Assembly: GCF_018403325.1 (NCBI RefSeq)
Contig: NZ_BOSL01000008.1
Coordinates: 62,001 to 126,000 of the forward strand
Direction: 5' to 3'
Source of the DNA: Paenibacillus vini
GTDB lineage: Bacteria > Bacillota > Bacilli > Paenibacillales > Paenibacillaceae
Length of the DNA: 64,000 nt
Shown here: in pieces, positions 32,094 through 40,448 of the stretch
How the letters are laid out: each line of letters opens with the position of its first letter
How positions within the stretch are numbered: the first letter of the stretch is position 1
The notes under the pieces: generated by a model
Database searches by the model: none
What the model saw: the letters and a program-made list of their open reading frames with translations, nothing else
Told to the model about the DNA's origin: nothing
Translations under genes and position numbers: made by a program

Positions 32094-32639
32094 TCAATGT
32101 CCTGATTTGTCTTCGCTCATATTACCATCATGGGTGTGGGAATGATCATGGCCTTCTCCGTCGCTATGCATGTCCATCATGTCATTACTTTGTTCCCATG
32201 TATGGTTAGCGAGTTCCTCCGAGCTCAGCATTTGGCCCACACCCTGCTCCTGAATAAATTGTTCCGCGGATTTTTGGTCTTTAAAACTTATAAGCCCATA
32301 TGCCATAGGCGTACGAATGGAGGCGTCATAGACATAAGCTGCTTTGCCGTATTCGATCCATTCTTTATCATTGTAGTCACGGACATACGCCATTCCGATT
32401 TCACTGGTGCCATTTTTCGATTTCCATTCATTCATGCATCCGATATCGTCAAACTTGAGGCTCTTGCCTTCCTTCGTTACGATTTGGGTTGCAAAAGCAT
32501 CATCCTTGACCTGCATGTTACAGATTACGCATACATCGACATCCTCATTGATAGCTTGAGGTTGATACGTTTTCTTTCCACAGCCGGTGATGGCAATTAA
32601 GACTAAAACTAAACTCAAAGCAAAGATTCCCTTTTTCAT
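32094..32639 (-). CDS. nosL: NosL copper-binding lipoprotein
   Basis: A 181-residue lipoprotein: signal peptide with lipobox IAITGC, then DVCVICNMQVKDDAFATQI (the NosL CxxCxM copper site) and LKFDDIGCMNEW. The C-terminal tail adds a His/Asp/Met-rich stretch (MMDMHSDGEGHDHSHTHDG) not needed in the core family, a probable extra metal-binding segment. NosL hands Cu(I) to the nitrous oxide reductase assembly machine outside the membrane. GGGGGC precedes the ATG, which overlaps the nosD stop. Confidence 0.93.
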   Translation of the reverse strand: MKKGIFALSLVLVLIAITGCGKKTYQPQAINEDVDVCVICNMQVKDDAFATQIVTKEGKSLKFDDIGCMNEWKSKNGTSEIGMAYVRDYNDKEWIEYGKAAYVYDASIRTPMAYGLISFKDQKSAEQFIQEQGVGQMLSSEELANHTWEQSNDMMDMHSDGEGHDHSHTHDGNMSEDKSGH

Positions 32640-34021
32640 GTTTTTTGCCCCCTTGAATAGAGTATGGTTAATATGGATATCAACAACAGCATTGAAGAAA
32701 CTATCATCAAGAAAACTTTATCTGGAAGCGGTTTGTCCTCAACGATAGAGTTCGATGTCAGTACGGGTTGATTCAGTTTCAGTCTCGGCGAACTGTCCGT
32801 GGTCCAGCTATGCTGATTATCTTGCTCATACATTCCGCTTAAGAAACTGATTCCAGGCGATTGAAAAAAAAGTTGAAAGGCCGGAGTTTCAGAAATTAAA
32901 TTGCGGTAGAACGGGTTGATTGAATATTGGATATCGCTATTCCCATCATTGTTCATATCGAGAACCTGGGCAGTATCCCAAAAGTTTTGCTCAATTTGAT
33001 TTGATTCGCTATCCATTGCTTCCGCCTCAATAACATTGGCAACAAAATCATTGTCATGAATGAAGTTTTTCTCTGCGTTTACAAATTGGATGCCTACAAA
33101 ATTTCTGTAAATGGAGTTGTTTCTCAGTTCGTTTTGACTGGAACGTTCAAGATAGATTCCGACACGGTTCCCTTCAATATCATTCTTTTCAACGATAGAT
33201 CTTTGAACGTCATAAAGCAGAATGCCTTGCGAATTTACATTGTTCCTTTGCTTGACGAAGGAGTTGTCCGAAACTACTACATCGCGTACACCCATAATCA
33301 TTGCTCCGGTGACATTGTATTCGCCGATATTTCCGATAATTTTTGTTCCATCATTATACATGCAATGAATGCCATAACGTGATCCCAATATTTTGTTTTT
33401 AAAGATGTTCAAATCCTTGCTGTTATCCAGATAAATTCCGTCCCGCATATTCACGATCCTATTGTTTTCGATTCGGGTATCACTTGAGTTGAAAAGGTCA
33501 ATTCCATTTCCCTTCTCTCCTAAGGTGGAAGGTCCTTGACTACTATCCCAAGAGATCAAGTTATCTTCCAATACGCCATCGACGGAATCGCGTAAAAGAA
33601 TTCCATATCCGCGTGTTGTGATCTTTAAATTTCTTAAAACGACTCCATTTGCTTGAACAGAAACGGCTGTGGATTCTTCGCCTGATTGCTTTTGTAAGAC
33701 TCGGATTCCCTGAACGGTTACCCCTTCAGCTTGTATGGTTATTGCAGGTTCAAGAGATTCGTTGATTAGCGAAACACCCTCCAAGGCCTGAATAGTTAAT
33801 TTCTTATTAATCAAGATTGGTCCGGAAAACTCCGCATCCGATAACACAATGCTTTCCCCAGGCTTCGCCCTGTCGACAATTTCTTGAAGTGAAGGAATAG
33901 ATCCTTCATCAGCATCTACTTCTGTTAAATCCCAAGATAGATTAATTAATATAGCTGCAAAAGCAATGCAAATGAATGGGCTCTTTCTTATAAATGTATA
34001 TTTTAGGTTAGTGAAATGGAT
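32636..34021 (-). CDS. nosD: NosD beta-helix protein, probably initiated at an AUC codon
   Basis: About 461 residues. An N-terminal hydrophobic export segment (SPFICIAFAAILINLSW) is followed by a long right-handed parallel beta-helix of 20-25-residue coils (e.g. NGIDLFNSSDTRIENNRIVN, DGIYLDNSKDLNIFKNKI) and a C-terminal transmembrane helix (FLMIVSSMLLLISILTIL). This is the NosD layout; NosD works with NosFY in nitrous oxide reductase maturation. The only perfect ribosome site, AAAGGAGG, lies 6 nt before an ATC at 34021; the upstream GTG at 34066 has none. First gene of nosD-L-Y-F-tlpA; no nosZ precedes it. Confidence 0.87.
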   Translation of the reverse strand: MHFTNLKYTFIRKSPFICIAFAAILINLSWDLTEVDADEGSIPSLQEIVDRAKPGESIVLSDAEFSGPILINKKLTIQALEGVSLINESLEPAITIQAEGVTVQGIRVLQKQSGEESTAVSVQANGVVLRNLKITTRGYGILLRDSVDGVLEDNLISWDSSQGPSTLGEKGNGIDLFNSSDTRIENNRIVNMRDGIYLDNSKDLNIFKNKILGSRYGIHCMYNDGTKIIGNIGEYNVTGAMIMGVRDVVVSDNSFVKQRNNVNSQGILLYDVQRSIVEKNDIEGNRVGIYLERSSQNELRNNSIYRNFVGIQFVNAEKNFIHDNDFVANVIEAEAMDSESNQIEQNFWDTAQVLDMNNDGNSDIQYSINPFYRNLISETPAFQLFFQSPGISFLSGMYEQDNQHSWTTDSSPRLKLNQPVLTSNSIVEDKPLPDKVFLMIVSSMLLLISILTILYSRGQKT

Positions 34022-34207
34022 AGTTATCCTCCTTTCCAGTAGAGTATTTTTAATAATTCTCTCCACAAAAAGAATAAATCAAACCAATACGGTATGATAT
34101 AGCTCATTCGAGTGATATTTTTCATAGATATTAAATTTATTGTGAATGTTATGTGACATGACTAACATGCGAAGTTACAAGCTTAATCATGCTCGCAAAA
34201 AAGAAAA

Positions 34208-34227
34208 AGCAACCGTTACCGGCTGCT
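34208..34227 (-). terminator. Terminator after the BtrH-like gene
   Basis: AGCAACCG/CGGCTGCT with one mismatch and a 4-nt loop, then TTTTTCTTTTTT on the minus strand. It resembles the hairpin at 25894-25913. The remainder of 34022-34286 is AT-rich, contains the nosD upstream region and no gene I can support. Confidence 0.75.
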
Positions 34228-34286
34228 ATTTCAGTAATATCCCAGTTATTATTTTTTTGCAAAATACACGCAGTGGAATAGCTACT

Positions 34287-35279
34287 TTAACTGATTCTTG
34301 ATAGTTGTTTCATCGCCTCATATTCCTTGCTTGATAATTCCATAAGAAGATCTGATGCCTGATTTAGGCATCTTATTTCTTGTCTTTCCCCAGCTTTTCT
34401 GATCAGTTCAGATACCTCCCCCCACATCGGTGCAATCTCGGAAAAGAGATCATATGCATTTTGTAGAGGAGCATAATCAAATATAGTCAAACACTCCTTT
34501 AAGAAGTCTCTGTACATATTTCTGAAGAGAGAACCCCCGGTTCCTCCGCGTTCCATTAAAGTAGCTGTTAGTACTAAATCATCTTCGATATTTTTACTTC
34601 TCACAAACCACTTATTTATCTCAACACTTGTTTTCTTAATACCTTTATAGCCCAAATTTTTGATAGGCGGGTTAATATAATCAATAGCGTTCTCTTGGAT
34701 CGCTTTTATAATCACATTTCTTAAATCAGGTACGACCTCTATTTTCCGGATAGTATAAGATAGATTTTTTGACGACATTTGGCCTTTTTCATTTCTTGCT
34801 AATGCTAAATTCTCAAGACTTGTTTTTACCAAACCCTCCATTCCGCCCTGTTGTCTGGTGTCGACTAAATACGCATAATGATCGTCATATCCATACATAG
34901 CGACATAATGGCCGGCAAAATGCACCTTGTTCGTGAAATAATCCAAGTGGTAACAGTCAAGCTTTAATCCAACTATATTTCCTTGGTCTACGTTCTCCTT
35001 AACATTCTCCCATGCCTTTTTAGGGGATGAAGTCTCTTTTACTTCCATCTGAAGATTTAAGTGGTTGACAATATTACGGGTCAGCAGATCAGGCTTAATC
35101 CTTCCCCCGATAAACGGAAAGTCCATATTTTTCATGTCCCAATAGATAAAGCCCAACCCACCGCCAATTCCAAATAACATCACCTCAGACAGTTCAATTC
35201 CTAATCTTTTTAGCAAGGTTCCAGTAGCTGTGGTTTCACAGTGTTCACCGGAAAAAGGAGAAAAATTGTTTATGATCAT
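34287..35279 (-). CDS. BtrH N-terminal-like / DUF4872 protein (papain-like acyl-transfer fold)
   Basis: A 330-residue protein. Residues 1 to about 130 resemble the BtrH N-terminal domain: FSGEHCETTATGTLLKRLG carries the likely catalytic Cys, and HYVAMYGYDDHYAYLVDT the catalytic His and following Asp. BtrH transfers an acyl group from a carrier protein in butirosin synthesis. The C-terminal part (about 140-330) is a helical DUF4872-type region with RGGTGGSLFRNMYRDFL. No aminoglycoside or peptide biosynthetic gene is nearby, so the substrate is unknown. The start overlaps the PadR stop (ATGA), so expression depends on that regulator. Confidence 0.8.
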   Translation of the reverse strand: MIINNFSPFSGEHCETTATGTLLKRLGIELSEVMLFGIGGGLGFIYWDMKNMDFPFIGGRIKPDLLTRNIVNHLNLQMEVKETSSPKKAWENVKENVDQGNIVGLKLDCYHLDYFTNKVHFAGHYVAMYGYDDHYAYLVDTRQQGGMEGLVKTSLENLALARNEKGQMSSKNLSYTIRKIEVVPDLRNVIIKAIQENAIDYINPPIKNLGYKGIKKTSVEINKWFVRSKNIEDDLVLTATLMERGGTGGSLFRNMYRDFLKECLTIFDYAPLQNAYDLFSEIAPMWGEVSELIRKAGERQEIRCLNQASDLLMELSSKEYEAMKQLSRIS

Positions 35280-35845
35280 TCATCCATTCTCCTATCATCA
35301 TTTTTTTCTAATAAATCCTTGATTAAGACTTCCATAAACTCAATTTCATGTTTTATTAGTAAAAGAGGATGTCTGAATAATGCTTGAACGTGCAAAGGCA
35401 GTCTTACTCCGCCTTGGGATTCAAACTTTTCATTAATGTTGCTAGCCACATGAGTAAGGAAATTATTTCTCTTTTGAAGTGCTGTCACAACTTCATTAGT
35501 GGTCAAGAACGGAATGGCTGCAAGAGCTAAATCGAATTTATTATCTCTTTCACGTGAAGTAGATAAGTACTCCAAGGTAATTTGTTTAAGTAATGCCACA
35601 CCATGATTGGTTACTTCAAATTTCTTTGGCATGGGCCCTTTTCCTTGTTTGGTTGTATCTAAATAGGAATTAACAAGTTGCTTGTTGCTTAATTTTTTTA
35701 GACCGACATAAATAGAAGTAGTACCCATATCTACCCATTCCCTGTAACCCCGTTCTTTGATTAACTGATTGATTTCATAACCGGAAGCCTCCTTCCGCTC
35801 ACAGATAATCTGTAAAAGCATAAATTCAACATTAGTAATGTCCAT
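35276..35845 (-). CDS. PadR-family transcriptional regulator
   Basis: A 189-residue PadR protein of the longer class. The N-terminal winged helix has VEFMLLQIICERKEASGYEINQLI, TSIYVGLKKLSNKQLV and the wing PMPKKFEVTNHG. A C-terminal helical domain (about 95-185) mediates dimerisation. The ATG follows GGAAGG. A 20-bp perfect palindrome lies 34 nt upstream. It is translationally coupled to the BtrH-like gene, its likely target. Confidence 0.88.
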   Translation of the reverse strand: MDITNVEFMLLQIICERKEASGYEINQLIKERGYREWVDMGTTSIYVGLKKLSNKQLVNSYLDTTKQGKGPMPKKFEVTNHGVALLKQITLEYLSTSRERDNKFDLALAAIPFLTTNEVVTALQKRNNFLTHVASNINEKFESQGGVRLPLHVQALFRHPLLLIKHEIEFMEVLIKDLLEKNDDRRMDE

Positions 35846-35878
35846 AAAAGTATCCTTCCATAATTATCCTATATCGAT

Positions 35879-35898
35879 ATATTACACCGGTGTAATAT
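35879..35898. promoter_or_regulatory. Perfect 20-bp palindrome, putative PadR operator
   Basis: ATATTACACCGGTGTAATAT is perfectly self-complementary and lies upstream of the padR-btrH-like pair. Core half-sites of the type TTACA/TGTAA are plausible for a PadR dimer; binding by this PadR is inferred. Confidence 0.7.
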
Positions 35899-35923
35899 TA
35901 CAGTCAATAAAATCATACAAAAA

Positions 35924-35949
35924 CAACGACAGCCACCAGGCTGCCGCTG
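35924..35949 (-). terminator. Terminator after the phosphotransferase gene
   Basis: An 11-bp stem with two G-U pairs and a 4-nt loop, followed by GTTTTTG on the minus strand, 25 nt past the stop at 35974. Confidence 0.7.
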
Positions 35950-35973
35950 CTACATGTTCTTATTAAGTATCAA

Positions 35974-37059
35974 TCATTGTTCATTCCGCATCTCAAAGAT
36001 TTTCTGCAAGGTAAGAAGATGCAGTGTTCTTTCGTCATTCGTTTCTTGAAGTTTGTTTCCCGATGCTGCGTCCATAAACCACTCTACAAGCCTGTATCCG
36101 AACATAAGTAAAATCATCTCATAAATGCAGTTATCCGCTATGTGTGAAATATCCGCATATTCCGAAAAGCCTTTGTAATACGCCGGGATACATCTATGGT
36201 AGTATTCAACCATGTGTTCAATATCCGCTTCGTCCGCGATAAGACTTGCCATATCTTCGCCTAGATAGCCCAAACCAGTAGTATCCCAATCGATGAGTGT
36301 AATTTTACCGTCCGAATAGATTAAGTTCGTTACCCAAAAATCTCTGTGGCACAGCACGATGGGTAACTTTTCTATACGATTGATTATTTCGTCTGCGCTT
36401 GCATCAATCTCGATGAGCATATTACATATGTGTTTCGGAATTTCACAATCGTCGGAGCGTATATAATCATACACTCTATTCCATGACCGATAATGAAAAT
36501 AGAAGTTCTTCATATAATCCACTTTGCTCAGGTTGGTCATGTTCTGCAAAAAAGCAGGCTGTTCGGCATATAACTGACCTTGGAACCGTCCTAATCCCTC
36601 GGCTGCATGTTCATACATATCGCCAGTCAAGTCTAAGCCCGATATGCCCTCGATATATTCCATCCAAATCTGGGTTTCGTTTTCTTCTTCGCTCATTTCA
36701 GCATGATAACATTGAGGCCAACGGAACGATTCAGAGAACAGAGCACCGAAATTGGATATATAAAAATCATATTCCCTGCGCCAAGATTGGGGATCGCCGT
36801 AACGTTCCCACTTCTTTTGCGTTTTTACTACAATTTTATAGGGCAATGTCCCGCCGTCAGCGGTTTTTGCATTGCCTGATACAAGTTGTACATCACCCAC
36901 TGTTCCGCCATGTAACTGTTTGGTCTGGAAATCAGCGTGAGCTATTTCTGTATTAAGCATTTTGCTTAATACCTGTGTTAGAGTTTCGGCTTTTATTTCG
37001 TTAATGATGAATTCCCCCGATCCATTTATCAATGTGAAATCTGCATGTGCCGTTAGCAT
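35974..37059 (-). CDS. Aminoglycoside-phosphotransferase-like kinase (APH/choline kinase fold)
   Basis: Roughly 360 residues if begun at the ATG at 37059. Kinase motifs are clear: GGTVGDVQLVSG (nucleotide loop), PYKIVVKTQKKWERYG (Lys), MEYIEGISG (hinge), IVLCHRDFWVTNLIY (catalytic Asp loop, HRDxxxxN) and ITLIDWDTTGLGYLGEDMASL (metal-binding Asp). Phosphotransfer to an aminoglycoside or other small hydroxyl compound is expected; the substrate is unknown. The frame stays open to 37473 but there it crosses a terminator and overlaps the next gene, so that part is not coding. No start has a good ribosome site; GGGGG before ATC/ATT codons at 37011/37008 is an alternative. Confidence 0.78.
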   Translation of the reverse strand: MLTAHADFTLINGSGEFIINEIKAETLTQVLSKMLNTEIAHADFQTKQLHGGTVGDVQLVSGNAKTADGGTLPYKIVVKTQKKWERYGDPQSWRREYDFYISNFGALFSESFRWPQCYHAEMSEEENETQIWMEYIEGISGLDLTGDMYEHAAEGLGRFQGQLYAEQPAFLQNMTNLSKVDYMKNFYFHYRSWNRVYDYIRSDDCEIPKHICNMLIEIDASADEIINRIEKLPIVLCHRDFWVTNLIYSDGKITLIDWDTTGLGYLGEDMASLIADEADIEHMVEYYHRCIPAYYKGFSEYADISHIADNCIYEMILLMFGYRLVEWFMDAASGNKLQETNDERTLHLLTLQKIFEMRNEQ

Positions 37060-37171
37060 GAATATGATCTGATTATATAAATCATAGCTGACATGCAGAC
37101 CATGATGAAAGGCCGACAATGGTTTAAATCGTTTAATACCTTTTTCGTGAGCCCGTGATATAAAAAGGAAA

Positions 37172-37194
37172 GCTGTCGAGAAAATCTCGACAGC
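37172..37194 (-). terminator. Terminator of the type III polyketide operon
   Basis: A 10-bp perfect stem GCTGTCGAGA/TCTCGACAGC with a 3-nt loop, then TTTCCTTTTTATA on the minus strand, 35 nt after the last gene. Confidence 0.88.
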
Positions 37195-37229
37195 CTGACA
37201 ACTCCGAAAACTTGATGTTATATTTTTCT

Positions 37230-38387
37230 TCATTCCAGCGGTTCCATCGGCTTCAATCTTGTCGCTCGGAATAAACCATTCTCCAGCAGTGGCGCCAATC
37301 GGGCCGCGCTTGGCACAAGCTGATGAACGACAGGCTTGCTCACAAGCCATTGCAGCAGGCTGCCCCATCTTAATGGACTGGCGAACTCCTGCTGGATCAC
37401 TTCCGTATATCGTTGTTCCCATTCCAGAAGTGAAATGCTTCCCCGCAAATAACTGTCGGCGAGCGGAGCGCATAATGCAGCCGAGCGCAGCGCCATCGAC
37501 ATGCCGTCACCGCACAGCGGAGCGATCGTCGCGGCAGCGTCGCCTATTCGGGGAAGCCCGTTCCATGGCGATGGTTTATGCTGGAGATAGACGGGAGCAA
37601 TGGCAGCTTGCGAATCGGGGACAGGAACTGCTGGCGCAAGCCGCTCGGCGAGTCTCCGGTTGCGCTGAATCGCTATTTCCAGAATTGACATCACCGATTT
37701 GCCCGTCTTCACAAATTCACTTCGGTTCAACAGCGCCGCAGCATTCACACGGCCATCCTCAACCGGACATAACCCTAAATAACCACCTTGGAAGAAGTAC
37801 ATTTCAATCACCGGCCCCATCCTTATACCGGTATAATGAGTTTTAACGCCAAGGTAAGCTTGCTGGATCGAAGCGGCTGCATCGGGACGATGTCCTGGAT
37901 TCGCAACCCGAGAATTCGTTCCCCAAGCTGTAATGACAGCTCTGGCATGGAACAGGTTCGTATCCGATCCCCGTTTCGTTCGGACGATATAACCTTCTCC
38001 ATGCTGTTCAATTCCAGTAACCGTGGTTGATAGGTGCAGCTGTGCTCCAGCCTGCAACGCGGCTGAATGCAACGTCTCATCCATTCTGTATCGGCTAAGA
38101 CCCCAGGCAGCGCCAGGGATCGGAAACTCAAATTCACGGCCCTGCTCGAAGATAAGCTGTGCCCGTTCAATCCTCGTTGGATATAGAGATTTGAGCGGCT
38201 CGGTTAATCCTAAAGCGTTCAGCGTACTCTGCGCTTCGGGCGAGAGGAATTCCCCGCACACCTTATGACGCGGAAAATTTCGCCGGTCAATCAAGGCCGT
38301 CTCCCACTGTTTATCCGCGAGCGCCTTAGCGATACAGCTTCCCGAGATACCTCCCCCGAGAACGACGACATCTACAGAATGCTTCAT
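37230..38387 (-). CDS. FAD-dependent oxidoreductase of the polyketide operon
   Basis: About 385 residues of the geranylgeranyl-reductase/aromatic-hydroxylase flavoprotein fold. It has the N-terminal dinucleotide motif VVVLGGGISGSCIAKALAD, the FAD-ribose Arg region LIDRRNFPRHKVCGEFLSPEA, and the late FAD motif PRIGDAAATIAPLCGDGMSMAL. The ATG at 38387 is 9 nt after GGGA. As third gene after a type III polyketide synthase and a methyltransferase it is likely to hydroxylate or reduce a phenolic lipid or pyrone. The set resembles the srsA-srsB-srsC alkylquinone pathway of Streptomyces in gene types; the reaction here is inferred. Confidence 0.82.
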   Translation of the reverse strand: MKHSVDVVVLGGGISGSCIAKALADKQWETALIDRRNFPRHKVCGEFLSPEAQSTLNALGLTEPLKSLYPTRIERAQLIFEQGREFEFPIPGAAWGLSRYRMDETLHSAALQAGAQLHLSTTVTGIEQHGEGYIVRTKRGSDTNLFHARAVITAWGTNSRVANPGHRPDAAASIQQAYLGVKTHYTGIRMGPVIEMYFFQGGYLGLCPVEDGRVNAAALLNRSEFVKTGKSVMSILEIAIQRNRRLAERLAPAVPVPDSQAAIAPVYLQHKPSPWNGLPRIGDAAATIAPLCGDGMSMALRSAALCAPLADSYLRGSISLLEWEQRYTEVIQQEFASPLRWGSLLQWLVSKPVVHQLVPSAARLAPLLENGLFRATRLKPMEPLE

Positions 38388-38392
38388 TTCGA

Positions 38393-39124
38393 TCAATCCC
38401 GTCCGCTTAAGAATGAATCAGGCTTACCGATTACGACGGCATAACGAAACAACGGCCGCCAGGAATACAACATCTGGTTGATTCCCATCGTTTGCTTAAG
38501 ACGCTTCCAATCCTGAGAGCGGAAGCCTTTCGCCACGGACAAAGGTCCGTCGTTTAAAATATACTTGTTCGATGAGATAACCCGGGTCGCAAGCCATACC
38601 GCCGTCCAGGCGATCCAGTGCCGATGGATATCATTTACGACAACACCAAGCCGGGCCGCCCGCAACATGCTTGCAACAGCACGAGGCAGTTCTTCCTCCG
38701 AAAAATGATGCAAAAGCTGTGTGCCAGTCACGATATCCGTTCTCGCCTCAGGGAGTGTAAACAAATTGCCGCGAACGACCTGAACGCGAGGCTCATCCAT
38801 ATACACTTGACGCGCTTCTGCGCAGGCTTCTTCCGTCATATCGACCAGTGTAATCATCACCGTAACGCCTTGCTTCGATGCCCATTGCAGAACGCGCCGA
38901 TTCACATCACCGGAGCCGGCACCGACGTCTGTAATGGACAGCTGCTTCGGTTCGCCCGCATCCCGCCACAGCTGTTTTACTCCATATAGTGTTGGCGCGC
39001 TGGCCGCGAACAGCCTATTTAAACGGCGAAGTTCGCGTAATGCCTCACGAAGCTCCTCCCCGCCGCTTGTGAAATCGTCCATGAGTTCAGCCGCCAATGC
39101 CCGCTGATGCAGCTTAGGAAACAT
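38393..39124 (-). CDS. SAM-dependent methyltransferase of the polyketide operon
   Basis: A 243-residue class I methyltransferase. Motif I is SITDVGAGSGDVNRRVL, motif II VTLVDMTEEACAEAR, then VVRGNLFTLPEARTDIVTGTQLLHHF and VVVNDIHRHWIAW. The ATG at 39124 (GGAG 10 nt upstream) overlaps the synthase stop by 11 nt; the longer frame to 39169 lies inside the synthase. It probably O- or C-methylates the polyketide made by the upstream enzyme. A gene of this type follows type III synthases in several bacilli and actinomycetes. Confidence 0.83.
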   Translation of the reverse strand: MFPKLHQRALAAELMDDFTSGGEELREALRELRRLNRLFAASAPTLYGVKQLWRDAGEPKQLSITDVGAGSGDVNRRVLQWASKQGVTVMITLVDMTEEACAEARQVYMDEPRVQVVRGNLFTLPEARTDIVTGTQLLHHFSEEELPRAVASMLRAARLGVVVNDIHRHWIAWTAVWLATRVISSNKYILNDGPLSVAKGFRSQDWKRLKQTMGINQMLYSWRPLFRYAVVIGKPDSFLSGRD

Positions 39125-40268
39125 ATTCCGTATTCTCCGAACTGTGCTTGGATGCCACGCTGGAAGCAACGTAAGTAATTTGGATCATCTCCGCCGTCAA
39201 ACCTGGTCCGAAGGCTAACGCAAGACCGGATGCACGCTCGGTACCTTGTTCCTGCAGCTGTTCCCTCATCTTCTTCAATACAAATAAAATCGTTGCGGAT
39301 GACACATTTCCAATCTCTCGCAGGACACCGAGACTTGGCGCAACCTGTTCATCCCTTAGACCATAATTCGATTGCAACGCTTCAATAATGCCTTTGCCTC
39401 CCGGATGAATCGCCCATAATTCGGGTGGCTCGTCCCCACCGAGATGAGCTACTTCGGCTGGAACATGATTGCCAATCAATCTCGGAATATTCGGGGACAG
39501 ATATAGGTCGAACCCATCATTCCCGATCTCCCAAATCATTTCATCGGCGCTTTCAGGAAGCAGCACCGAACGCTCATCACCCAGTTGGTAAACATGCTGA
39601 TGCTGCGAAGAGGACGCGCCGATTACGCAAGCCGAAGCTCCATCGCCGAAGAAAGATGCTCCGAACAAAGCTTCCCGATCCCCGGAAGGCTGAATATGTA
39701 AGGTGCATAGTTCCACGCACACAATCAGTACGTTCGCCTTCGGATCTCCGGACACCAGCTGCTTCGACAAACATATCGCCTTCATCCCGGCTGCGCATCC
39801 GATGAAAGTAAGTGGAATTCGCATGACCGAAGGCACAAGCCCTAGCTCTCGAATCAAGGCCGCATCGATACCCGGAAGAAATTGCCCGGTGCAGCTAACC
39901 GTGATCAGATGTGTGATCTGCACTGGATCCATCTTTGCATCCGCTAAGGCCGCTCTCGCGGCAGTTGTAGCGAGAGGGACAGATTCCCGTTTATAAACTG
40001 CCATCCGTTCTGCTGTCGACGGTACCATCGAAGAATCTTCTTGGGGCAAATAACGGCATACCGATGCTTCCAGCAAAAGATCAGGCTCGCATGTATATCG
40101 GCTTTCAACACCGCACTGCTTGAATATTCTTCTGGCCCAACGGCCTGAATCCGGGTTATTACTCAGCGCGTCAACGATCCGTCGTGCCGTATCAGCCTGG
40201 TCCATCCGATAAGGCGGCAACGCGGTGCCGATTCCAGTGATAGCAATCATAGAACTTACATCTGCCAT
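39114..40268 (-). CDS. Type III polyketide synthase (chalcone/alkylresorcinol synthase family)
   Basis: A 384-residue homodimeric-type synthase. The Cys-His-Asn triad is visible: nucleophile in PLTFIGCAAGMKAI, His in AIHPGGKGIIEAL and Asn in EIGNVSSATILFVL. The terminal loop FGPGLTAEMI is also typical. Such enzymes extend acyl-CoA starters with malonyl-CoA to pyrones, resorcinols or related phenolics. AAGGAGG precedes the ATG. First gene of a three-gene operon with methyltransferase and flavoprotein. Fatty-acyl starters giving a membrane phenolic lipid are usual in bacilli; the chain length cannot be read from the sequence. Confidence 0.93.
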   Translation of the reverse strand: MADVSSMIAITGIGTALPPYRMDQADTARRIVDALSNNPDSGRWARRIFKQCGVESRYTCEPDLLLEASVCRYLPQEDSSMVPSTAERMAVYKRESVPLATTAARAALADAKMDPVQITHLITVSCTGQFLPGIDAALIRELGLVPSVMRIPLTFIGCAAGMKAICLSKQLVSGDPKANVLIVCVELCTLHIQPSGDREALFGASFFGDGASACVIGASSSQHQHVYQLGDERSVLLPESADEMIWEIGNDGFDLYLSPNIPRLIGNHVPAEVAHLGGDEPPELWAIHPGGKGIIEALQSNYGLRDEQVAPSLGVLREIGNVSSATILFVLKKMREQLQEQGTERASGLALAFGPGLTAEMIQITYVASSVASKHSSENTEYVS

Positions 40269-40391
40269 AGCAACATTACCTCCTTAAAATACATTAGCGG
40301 CTTTAACTTCAATTCAGTGGCACGTCAATTTTATTCCAAGCCGTTCTCATCAGCTTGCCCATCTTATGAACATGACAAAACCAAAACCAAT

Positions 40392-40412
40392 AGCCCGTGC
40401 TGGGCACGGGCT
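40392..40412 (-). terminator. Terminator after the DUF2269-like gene
   Basis: A 9-bp perfect stem AGCCCGTGC/GCACGGGCT with a 3-nt loop, then ATTGGTTTTGGTTTTG on the minus strand. The rest of 40269-40448 is the upstream region of the polyketide synthase gene. Confidence 0.8.
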
Positions 40413-40448
40413 CTATAGGCGGAATGATCTTGAATAACTTCGGCATCA

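Noticed and set aside
34081-34207. FNR-like site upstream of nosD (two TGTGA-type motifs near 34140-34160)
   Set aside because: The two half-sites are in direct and not inverted orientation, so they do not form the FNR/CRP dyad.
37060-37473. Long N-terminal extension of the phosphotransferase frame
   Set aside because: It crosses a strong terminator (37172-37194) and overlaps the flavoprotein gene by about 240 nt; the kinase domain begins much later and there is no ribosome site at the far start.
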